Source: an uncultured Treponema sp.
GTDB taxonomy: Bacteria; Spirochaetota; Spirochaetia; Treponematales; Treponemataceae
Reading direction: 5' to 3'
Length of the DNA: 7,064 nucleotides
Assembly (NCBI GenBank): GCA_947165795.1
Contig: CAMVBP010000105.1
Coordinates: forward strand, 1-7,064
This document shows, piece after piece, positions 1 to 5,895 of the stretch (positions within the stretch are counted from its first letter, which is position 1; every line of letters starts with the position of its first letter). Below the pieces are notes generated by a model. That model searched no databases, had not been told where the DNA came from, and saw nothing but the letters and a program-made list of their open reading frames with translations. Both the position numbers and the translations under genes were made by a program.

Positions 1-630
1 GCTGTTTTTCATATAATGAAGTTTTCTATAAATGACTGAACGTTCTTCGCGATGATTGTCTGAATAACGAATTGCCCATTCCCGCAGAAGAGTATCTGCA
101 ATAAACATGCTTATGGTAATTAGCATAATTCTCCAGTCGAGAATAAAAACTGCTGTTCCATATGTGAACATTCCGAATATAAGAATTACAAGTTCCATGC
201 TTTGAAACATAAGATCTTCTATACCAGAATGGTTAGAACTGATTGCGTCTGACGCTTTATCCATAATTTTATGCTTAGGCTCAGGTTCAATATTCTGATA
301 ATCTGTGTTCAAAGCTTTTAAGAAAAATTTATGCGAAAAATATCCAAGGCGCGTGTATATTCTATAGCCCTGCAAATAAGCGGTAGTAAGTCCTGTAAGA
401 ATATTTAGAACCATAACTACAAGCAGTACGCCGGTAATAAGGAAAAAAAAGGTTTTTAAATTTTCACTTGTAATTCCCTTTATAGCAACTGCCGGAATAA
501 AGGTATTTGTAATCGGTAAAATAATCCTTACGACTATATGTAAAAGCAGAACAAAAATCGAAGCAGGATATCGTCTGAACATTTCACGGTATGCAACAGC
601 TGTATTTTTGAAAATTGAATTTTTACGCAT
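1..630 (-). CDS. ABC exporter subunit A2, transmembrane part (partial, 3' end outside window)
   Basis: This is an open frame of 210 codons that begins at the ATG at 630-628 (MRKNSIFKN) and runs without a stop to the left edge, so only the N-terminal membrane part is present. It matches exporter A1 (2469-4313) along its whole length. Shared landmarks are YREMFxRYP near residue 14, IPAxAIKGITS near 45, NTDYxNIEPxPKxKIM near 108, and LDWxI followed by MFxAD near 165-180. Hydrophobic segments near residues 25-50, 62-85 and 135-178 fit the first four helices of a type I ABC exporter. The nucleotide-binding domain should lie beyond the edge. The start overlaps the original TAA of the preceding gene (ATGCGTAA, 8 bases), and its own Shine-Dalgarno is weak. 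That suggests translational coupling to the preceding gene, which a TGA now interrupts. The substrate is unknown; the family call is firm. Confidence 0.9.
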   Translation of the reverse strand, partial: MRKNSIFKNTAVAYREMFRRYPASIFVLLLHIVVRIILPITNTFIPAVAIKGITSENLKTFFFLITGVLLVVMVLNILTGLTTAYLQGYRIYTRLGYFSHKFFLKALNTDYQNIEPEPKHKIMDKASDAISSNHSGIEDLMFQSMELVILIFGMFTYGTAVFILDWRIMLITISMFIADTLLREWAIRYSDNHREERSVIYRKLHYMKNS

Positions 631-751
631 AATACTGTGCCTGAGCATTCCAGAGCTCGCTATATAATCCGCCATTACTCATTAATTTTTCATGGTTTCC
701 CTGCTCTACAATTTTTCCTTCATCAAATACAATTATGTTGTCGCAGAAACG
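623..751 (-). pseudogene. Detached C-terminal end of ABC exporter B1, downstream of an in-frame TGA
   Basis: Directly after the TGA at 752-754, the same reading frame continues for 42 codons to a TAA at 623-625. The peptide (RFCDNIIVFDEGKIVEQG..., ending in WNAQAQYYA) is the usual end of an ABC ATPase domain just after the H-loop. It aligns with the A1 C-terminus (KFCDRILFLDKGQIVEEG...). No base is lost or gained, so a single substitution explains the break. The stop falls where A1 has Thr. From memory of related B-type subunits, Cys is common here, and a Cys codon (TGC or TGT) is one base from TGA. It would be translated only by stop readthrough or recoding. Full-length B1 would be about 618 residues, close to the 614 of A1. 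Confidence 0.85.
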
Positions 752-2479
752 TCAACTAGACATTCGGTGAGAAATATAAATAGAAGTTTTTCCTTCAACC
801 ATCTGATCAAACTTTTGATAGATTTCAAATTCTGCAACCGGATCAAGAGCACTTGTTGGTTCATCCATAATTACAAAAGGAGCATCTTTATAAAGAGATC
901 GTGCAATGGCAATCTTCTGAGCTTCTCCACCTGAAATTTCTACACCGTTTTCATCATCATACTGATAGAGCGGTGTGTCGAGGCCTTTTTCCATTTTATC
1001 AAAACGTTCTTTAAAGCCTGCATCTTCGAGGCACTTTATAGCGCGTTCTTTGTCGTAATCAATGCTGGCAGCAACATTTTCTCCAAGTGGAAAACTGAAC
1101 AGATTAAAATCCTGGAATACAATAGCAAAAAGTTTTTCGTATTCTTCTGTATCGTAATAGCGTATATCAACTCCGTTTAAAAGAATCTGACCTTCTGTCG
1201 GTTCGTACAGACGGCACAGAAGTTTTATAAATGTTGTTTTTCCGGCACCGTTTTTTCCTACAACTGCATTTTTTGTTCCCAGTGTAATTTTCTGATTTAC
1301 ATGTCTCAGAGCCCAGGTTTCTGAATTTGCATATTTAAAAGAAACGTCGCGGAATTCAATTTCAAAAATATTGTCATCACGTTTTTCGGTAGGAATTGTT
1401 CCGTCGTAACGTTTATTCTGAATTTTCATATAATCATAAAAGAACGAAAGATAACGGCTTTCCATCTTCAGACTTACAAAGTTTCCAGAAATTCCTGTAA
1501 TGCTTTCTACGAGTTTTGTGTAGCTCGAAACATACATAATACATTTTCCTGCACTAATTAAAGAGAATACAGCCTTAAGACCTACATATGCATAGCTTGC
1601 AAGCTGCATAAAACATTGTGAAAAAATCGGAACAATAGAATTTTTTAAATCCTTATTAATCCATACGTTTCCTTCTTTCTCAAGTTTGTCATTTGTTTCT
1701 TGAACTTTTCTGGTCATAAGTTTCTGCATTTTGTACAGACGAATATATTTTCCAATAGAGTAATTGAAAATCAAATCAAACCAGTAACTGAAGTATCTGT
1801 TGTATGAAACATTTTTTTCAAAGAATTCCATCTGCAAAGATGAAGATTTTTTGTTTGTTTTGTATGACATAAAAACATGAAATGCAAGTACAAGCAGCAT
1901 AACAAAAAAGCTGTACCATTTATTCAGGAATAATCCGAGGCCATTAAGGTATCCGGTTTCGCCTGCAGCTTGTGGAATAAAAAGCGGTACAATTAATATA
2001 AGTGAATAAACTATGGTTGCAATTTTTTCAATTAACCCGGCAAGATTTTCGATAAAGATTCTAATGTCTCCACCAGCCATCATTCCATCTTTAGCCTTTT
2101 TATACATATCAAGAGTTTCATGCTTTTCAAGAATATCAAAATCAAGGCCCATAGTTTTATCTACAAGCATTCTTTGTGTAAGCTCGTGCTTCTTAACCCA
2201 GCTAATTAATTCAAGTCCCCAGCGGATAAGAACAAGCGCAGAATCAACACACATCATGATAAGTACAGTTTTGAAAATAGATTGAAATGAATCCATTCTG
2301 AAAAGTCCGTCCAGAACCAGACTGGAAAAATAAATTGTAACAAATGGTTGTCCTGCTGCGATCAATTTTAGAATGAGGACAAAGGTAATATAACCCGGAA
2401 CAATGCGGTGAGTAAGGCTTAAAACCTTTCTTACTGTTCCACGAGTATTTTCGCTATTAATTGTTTTTTTATTGCTCAT
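752..2479 (-). CDS. ABC exporter subunit B1, permease-ATPase half-transporter, truncated after the H-loop
   Basis: This is a 575-residue half-transporter with an N-terminal membrane domain of about six helices (hydrophobic stretches near residues 30-55, 70-90, 150-170, 187-205 and 285-325). The ATPase domain spans roughly 372-575. Visible motifs are Walker A GKNGAGKTT (408-416), Q-loop Q456, signature ISGGE (515-519, where LSGGQ is canonical), Walker B FVIMDE with catalytic Glu540, D-loop SALD, and H-loop His571. The frame stops at TGA four residues after that His, so 42 C-terminal residues are lost (see 623-751). The start overlaps the upstream exporter gene by 11 bases (ATGAGCAATAA) and has a strong AGGAGG six bases upstream. 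It probably pairs with A1 as a heterodimeric exporter in the inner membrane. The truncated product keeps all ATP-contacting motifs but lacks the last strands and helices of the domain, so function is doubtful. The substrate is unknown. Confidence 0.9.
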   Translation of the reverse strand: MSNKKTINSENTRGTVRKVLSLTHRIVPGYITFVLILKLIAAGQPFVTIYFSSLVLDGLFRMDSFQSIFKTVLIMMCVDSALVLIRWGLELISWVKKHELTQRMLVDKTMGLDFDILEKHETLDMYKKAKDGMMAGGDIRIFIENLAGLIEKIATIVYSLILIVPLFIPQAAGETGYLNGLGLFLNKWYSFFVMLLVLAFHVFMSYKTNKKSSSLQMEFFEKNVSYNRYFSYWFDLIFNYSIGKYIRLYKMQKLMTRKVQETNDKLEKEGNVWINKDLKNSIVPIFSQCFMQLASYAYVGLKAVFSLISAGKCIMYVSSYTKLVESITGISGNFVSLKMESRYLSFFYDYMKIQNKRYDGTIPTEKRDDNIFEIEFRDVSFKYANSETWALRHVNQKITLGTKNAVVGKNGAGKTTFIKLLCRLYEPTEGQILLNGVDIRYYDTEEYEKLFAIVFQDFNLFSFPLGENVAASIDYDKERAIKCLEDAGFKERFDKMEKGLDTPLYQYDDENGVEISGGEAQKIAIARSLYKDAPFVIMDEPTSALDPVAEFEIYQKFDQMVEGKTSIYISHRMSS

Positions 2480-4313
2480 TTGCTTCCTCCTCTACAACTG
2501 GAGTTTCCTGTTCTTCACGATAGTAATGACTCTGAATATCAAAAATTTCGCGATATTTGCCATCCTTTTTCATAAGCTCATCGTGACTTCCTTCTTCAAC
2601 AATCTGGCCTTTATCCAGGAATAAAATTCGGTCGCAGAATTTTGTACTTGCAAGTCGATGGGAAATAAATACGGCTGTTTTTTTATTTGCCATCTGATTG
2701 TATTCTTCGTATATTTTGCTTTCTGCAATTGGATCAAGTGCAGAAGTCGGTTCATCAAGAATAAGTATAGGACCATCTTTGTACATCGCTTTTGCGAGCA
2801 GAAGTTTTTGTGTTTCGCCGCCAGAAAGAACAACACCTTTTTCATCAAGAGTCTGAGTAATATAGGTTTCTTCTTTTTTTATAAGAGTATCAACCTTTTC
2901 AAGAAGTCCTGCTTTATCAAGACAGCTTCGAACTTTTTCTCTGTCCATTTCTTCAATTTCGCAGCCTGCAATATTTTCTGCAATAGAAAGAGCAATCGGT
3001 GAAGTATCCTGAAAGAGTACGCTTATCATATCCTGATATTTTTCAACTCCAATATCATTAATGCTTTCACCGTCAATCAGAATTTCTCCGCTAGTCGGCG
3101 GATATAATCCGCATAACAGTTTTACAATAGTTGTTTTTCCTGCTCCGTTATTTCCAACTAATGCAATTTTTTCATCAGCTTTAATTTTAAAACTAACGTC
3201 TGTTAGTACAGGTTTTTCGCTTCCTTCGTAAGTAAAACTTACATTCCGGAATTCAATTTCCGGAGCAGAGTGTTTATCTCCAAAATCAATTGTGTCTCTG
3301 GTAAACACATCTTCCTGCTTCATAAAATCGTGATAATCATTAAACTGATGACTTGCATCTCTAAGGTTTGCAAAATGCATTGAAACGTCATAAATATACT
3401 GAGAAAAACTTGCAATAATTCCTATGTAAATTGTAAATTCTGCCGCATCAATATCGCCAATTAGAACCTTATGAATTAAAAGTGTGTAAGCAATCCAGTC
3501 TCGTAAAAAGTTAAAGGCAGTATCAGAAATTGTAGGATAATACCACTTAAGCTGATATCTATAACGGAATTTTTTATAAATAGTAATTAAATTTTCAAAA
3601 TGATAATTAAATAATTTTCTCAGTCCAAAAATTCTTATATCTTTACCGGCGCTCACATTCATACTGTTACGCTCGTAGTAATTCATTTTTCTCCATGGCT
3701 CAGAAAAACTTTCTCGGTGACTGTCTCCATATTTTACAGCGTGATTACGAATTAAAATGTCGGCTGTAAACATGCCGAGAGTTGCTGCAAGAATTTTCCA
3801 GTCCAGCATAAGAATTACAGTTCCATAGCTGAATATTCCAAGAACAACAACTATAAGTTCCAGCGAAAGTGTAGAAACAAGCTCAGCACCCTGATAATTT
3901 CCAGAAACACCCTGAACTCCTTTTCCCATAATTTTTTGTTTAGGCTGAGGTTCAATATTGAGGTAGTCAGTGTTAATGGCTTTTTTAATAAAGTTCATCA
4001 TAAACACACTGACTCTGTTATAAGTGTGCTTCATCTGCATTTTTTTCTCGCAGAATAGTTTAATTCCGGAAAATACACACATAATACAGACTGCAATTAC
4101 AATATATTTCAGAAATGTTTGTACGCTATGGCTTGTAATTCCTTTAATTGCCATTGCAGGAATTAAAGTATTAATAAATGGCAGTGCAACAGAAATTGCA
4201 ATGTAAATCAGCACAAGCGGAATAGCTGTCGGATATCGTTTGAACATTTCTCTGTAAACGATAAATATATTCTGAAATATATTGTTTTTCTTAGTTTTTT
4301 CAGAATTATTCAT
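2469..4313 (-). CDS. ABC exporter subunit A1, permease-ATPase half-transporter
   Basis: This 614-residue protein has the standard type I exporter half-transporter layout. Hydrophobic segments lie near residues 32-56, 66-86, 150-170, 174-188, 270-287 and 292-312. The ATPase domain from about 351 has Walker A GNNGAGKTT (387-395), Q-loop Q435, signature LSGGE (496-500), Walker B ILILDEP with catalytic Glu521, D-loop SALD (524-527) and H-loop His552. All catalytic motifs are intact. There is no N-terminal C39 peptidase domain, so it should not itself cleave double-glycine leaders. A short acidic C-terminal tail (residues 598-614) is encoded by the bases that also carry the Shine-Dalgarno of the next gene. 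It is the first gene after the LytTR-like repeats and probably forms a heterodimer with B1. The A2 fragment at 1-630 is a paralogue. The substrate could be a peptide, lipid or drug and cannot be told from sequence. Confidence 0.95.
   Translation of the reverse strand: MNNSEKTKKNNIFQNIFIVYREMFKRYPTAIPLVLIYIAISVALPFINTLIPAMAIKGITSHSVQTFLKYIVIAVCIMCVFSGIKLFCEKKMQMKHTYNRVSVFMMNFIKKAINTDYLNIEPQPKQKIMGKGVQGVSGNYQGAELVSTLSLELIVVVLGIFSYGTVILMLDWKILAATLGMFTADILIRNHAVKYGDSHRESFSEPWRKMNYYERNSMNVSAGKDIRIFGLRKLFNYHFENLITIYKKFRYRYQLKWYYPTISDTAFNFLRDWIAYTLLIHKVLIGDIDAAEFTIYIGIIASFSQYIYDVSMHFANLRDASHQFNDYHDFMKQEDVFTRDTIDFGDKHSAPEIEFRNVSFTYEGSEKPVLTDVSFKIKADEKIALVGNNGAGKTTIVKLLCGLYPPTSGEILIDGESINDIGVEKYQDMISVLFQDTSPIALSIAENIAGCEIEEMDREKVRSCLDKAGLLEKVDTLIKKEETYITQTLDEKGVVLSGGETQKLLLAKAMYKDGPILILDEPTSALDPIAESKIYEEYNQMANKKTAVFISHRLASTKFCDRILFLDKGQIVEEGSHDELMKKDGKYREIFDIQSHYYREEQETPVVEEEANEQ
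2486..2491 (-). promoter_or_regulatory. Strong Shine-Dalgarno of exporter B1, inside the A1 coding end
   Basis: Reading on the minus strand, AGGAGG lies six bases (AAGCAA) before the ATG at 2479-2477. It sits within the Glu codons near the end of A1. It fixes the B1 start and, with the 11-base gene overlap, indicates coupled and roughly equal synthesis of both subunits. Confidence 0.85.
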
Positions 4314-4317
4314 AGAA

Positions 4318-4322
4318 CCCCC
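4318..4322 (-). promoter_or_regulatory. G-run Shine-Dalgarno of exporter A1
   Basis: GGGGG on the minus strand lies four bases (TTCT) before the ATG at 4313-4311. It is an atypical Shine-Dalgarno that can pair with CCUCC through one G-U wobble. No better site lies nearby, and the ATG is the first Met of the family-conserved N-terminus. Confidence 0.6.
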
Positions 4323-4341
4323 ATAATTTTATTATGCGAGA

Positions 4342-4347
4342 AATATA
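4342..4347 (-). promoter_or_regulatory. Possible -10 element of the ABC exporter operon
   Basis: TATATT on the minus strand (5 of 6 to TATAAT) lies about 30 bases before the A1 start. The hexamer 17 bases upstream (CTAATG, 4365-4370) is a poor -35, which would fit an activator-dependent promoter. The LytTR-like repeats lie just upstream of it. The whole gap is AT-rich, so chance matches are likely; CATAAT at 4331-4336 is an alternative. Confidence 0.35.
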
Positions 4348-4375
4348 ACATAAAAAATATGTACCATTAGGAAGT

Positions 4376-4413
4376 GTGCACGAAATGCAAAAATTGGTAC
4401 ATGAAATGCAAAA
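4376..4413 (-). promoter_or_regulatory. Tandem 17-base direct repeat, candidate LytTR regulator operator
   Basis: Two copies of a 17-base element lie at 4376-4392 and 4397-4413, identical at 15 of 17 positions, with a period of exactly 21 bases (two helical turns). On the minus strand the cores are GCATTTCAT and GCATTTCGT, separated by 12 bases. LytTR regulators such as AgrA and ComE typically bind direct repeats of about 9 bases (roughly WMMGTTNRK) separated by 12-13 bases. Each core matches that pattern at 7 of 9 positions. The repeats lie upstream of a possible -10 for the exporter operon and directly after the gene pair encoding a LytTR regulator and kinase. That this regulator binds here is inference. 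Confidence 0.65.
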
Positions 4414-4436
4414 CCTGCTGATTTTTGATTGCAGAT

Positions 4437-5159
4437 TTATAATGGAAGCATAACTTCAGTTGCAAAAATACCGGGTTCATTTTTACGGTTTACAAAGCCT
4501 TCATATTTTTCTGCAATTTTGTCTATGCGGCGCAAACCAAAACCATGTTCACCAAGTTTGGAGGTTACAAGCTCCGAAATACGTTTTCTGTGTTTTTCGT
4601 TTGTAGAATTAGAAATTGAAATATAAAGCTGACTCTTAAAAAGCCCAATATAAATTCTTATAAATCGAGGTTTATCAGATATTTTTTCACAGGCTTCAAT
4701 TGCGTTGTCCATAAGGTTTCCGACAATTGCACAAAGGTGGACATCTGTAATTTTTAATGTCTGAGGAACTTTGGCAGTACAGTTTACTTCAATATTATTT
4801 TTTCTTGCGATAGAAACTTTGCTGCTTAAAATTGCATCCAGACCAACATTTCCGGTTCTAATTGCAATATCTATGCTGTCCAGATCTTTTTCGAGGTTAT
4901 CCAAATATTCAGATAATTCCTCTTTTTTCCCCATAGCAAGCATGGCTTTAATAGACTGAATATGATTATGATAATCATGTCGCCATGCACGCATTGTCTG
5001 GTAAATATTCTGAACTTCATCGCGCTGTTTTTTAAGAACCGAATCCTGAAAATCAGACAGGCGTTTTTCATATTTTTGTTTTAGACAGAGAATTGTAAGA
5101 ATTACCGCCGCAATCACGCAGACGAAACAAATAAGAATAAACTTTATTAATTGAGGCAT
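4437..5159 (-). CDS. Short GHKL sensor histidine kinase, AgrC/ComD-like, with a single membrane segment
   Basis: This 240-residue kinase has one hydrophobic helix near residues 4-26, followed by basic residues and a helical linker (about 30-55). The dimerisation and phosphoacceptor motif RHDYHNHI follows, with His61 as the predicted phosphorylated residue. The ATPase part carries the N-box GNLMDNAIEAC (Asn152) and the G-box GFGLRRI (from 206). This is the HPK10/SpoOB-like class that partners LytTR regulators. AgrC and ComD have about six or seven membrane helices before this region; here they are absent. The start cannot move upstream, because an in-frame TAA (5163-5165) lies two codons before the ATG. 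No good Shine-Dalgarno is seen, so translation may be coupled to the regulator gene that ends 7 bases earlier. With no visible extracellular sensor, it may receive its signal through another membrane protein, possibly the adjacent exporters (inference). Confidence 0.9.
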   Translation of the reverse strand: MPQLIKFILICFVCVIAAVILTILCLKQKYEKRLSDFQDSVLKKQRDEVQNIYQTMRAWRHDYHNHIQSIKAMLAMGKKEELSEYLDNLEKDLDSIDIAIRTGNVGLDAILSSKVSIARKNNIEVNCTAKVPQTLKITDVHLCAIVGNLMDNAIEACEKISDKPRFIRIYIGLFKSQLYISISNSTNEKHRKRISELVTSKLGEHGFGLRRIDKIAEKYEGFVNRKNEPGIFATEVMLPL

Positions 5160-5166
5160 GAATTAA

Positions 5167-5892
5167 TTATACACCAGAATTAGAAAAATATCTAATAAAT
5201 GCTTCGTTCAAATCTTTATAAACTCCGCGCGCTACCGGAAGAATTTCTTCATTATCGAGCATGCATTCCGAACGTGTTATGCGCGAAACATGAGCAAGAT
5301 TTACAAGAAGTCCGCGGCGCAGGCAAAAAAAGTATTTTTCGTCAAAGGCTTTTGTAGTTTCGGAAAAACCTGCTTTCCATTCTCGTTCAAAATCTGTTCC
5401 TTTTAAGAAAACATAGTGCCCTCGGGCTTCTATATAAATAATTTTTTCAAATGGAATTCTTTCCTTATCCGAGCCTTGCCCGAACATAAAATAATCTTTT
5501 TCTTTTTTCTGTTGTTCCGTAAAAGCAGAATCAAGAAGTTCATTCAAAACGTTTTCTTTTACAGGTTTTAAAATATAACGTACGGCGCCAACTTCATAAC
5601 CTTCAATTGCATAATCAGGGACGCCGGTAACAAAAATTATAACTGAATTGCAGCCTCGTTTGCGGAGAGTTTTTGCAAGCTCCATACCGTTCATGTTTTT
5701 CATCTGAATATCAAAAATCAAAACATCGTAAGGAGCTTTATCTTCGCTTTCAAAAAGAAACTGTTCGGAAGAAATATATGTATCAAGTTGAAGATTGCCT
5801 TTGCACAAAGGGCCGTCGCCCCATTGTTTAACAAGAGAACTTTCAAAATCAAGAATTACTTTTTCGTCTTCGCAGATTGCTACTCTGAACAT
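5167..5892 (-). CDS. LytTR-family response regulator (receiver domain plus LytTR DNA-binding domain)
   Basis: This 241-residue regulator has a receiver domain at about 3-125, with acidic pocket Glu8/Asp9, predicted phosphoacceptor Asp61 (LIFDIQM), Thr89 and Lys109 (ILKPV). A LytTR DNA-binding domain follows at about 135-238, recognisable from IPFEKIIYIEARGHYVFL, the FFCLRRGLLVNLAHV segment and LPVARGVYKDL. All phosphorelay residues are present. It starts 3 bases after the Nudix-HD gene ends; a GAGG within that gene's last codons serves as Shine-Dalgarno at a rather long spacing of about 13. The kinase gene follows 7 bases downstream, so the two form a two-component pair. The natural candidate target is the 21-base-period direct repeat at 4376-4413, upstream of the ABC exporters. 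The family call is secure; the target is inference. Confidence 0.95.
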   Translation of the reverse strand: MFRVAICEDEKVILDFESSLVKQWGDGPLCKGNLQLDTYISSEQFLFESEDKAPYDVLIFDIQMKNMNGMELAKTLRKRGCNSVIIFVTGVPDYAIEGYEVGAVRYILKPVKENVLNELLDSAFTEQQKKEKDYFMFGQGSDKERIPFEKIIYIEARGHYVFLKGTDFEREWKAGFSETTKAFDEKYFFCLRRGLLVNLAHVSRITRSECMLDNEEILPVARGVYKDLNEAFIRYFSNSGV

Positions 5893-5895
5893 TTT

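Noticed and set aside
692..934. Plus-strand open frames opposite the exporter, kinase and Nudix-HD genes (for example 692-934, 2013-2285, 2658-3002, 5788-6174)
   Set aside because: They lie antisense to well-supported genes, have no recognisable domains, and have compositions expected of shadow frames.
752..2479. Alternative genetic code reading TGA as Trp or Gly
   Set aside because: Trp is encoded by TGG in the surrounding genes, and only one in-frame TGA occurs in the whole window. A recoded genome would show many.
2570..2848. Minus-strand frame inside exporter A1
   Set aside because: It is an out-of-frame shadow of the A1 ATPase domain, whose motifs are intact in the main frame.
4310..4324. 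Four-codon mini-frame ATG GGG GTT CTA TGA, whose stop overlaps the A1 start
   Set aside because: It has no Shine-Dalgarno of its own, and its GGGGG better serves as the A1 ribosome site. It is most likely coincidence.
4367..4402. An 11-codon minus-strand frame (MYQFLHFVHTS) in the intergenic region, a possible signal peptide gene
   Set aside because: It lies inside the direct repeats and upstream of the likely promoter. It has no good Shine-Dalgarno and no leader or cleavage features.
4415..4434. Possible terminator hairpin after the kinase gene (CTGC...GCAG followed by GTTTT)
   Set aside because: The stem is only 4 bp with a 12-base loop and a short T run. It is too weak to call, so readthrough into the exporter operon remains possible.
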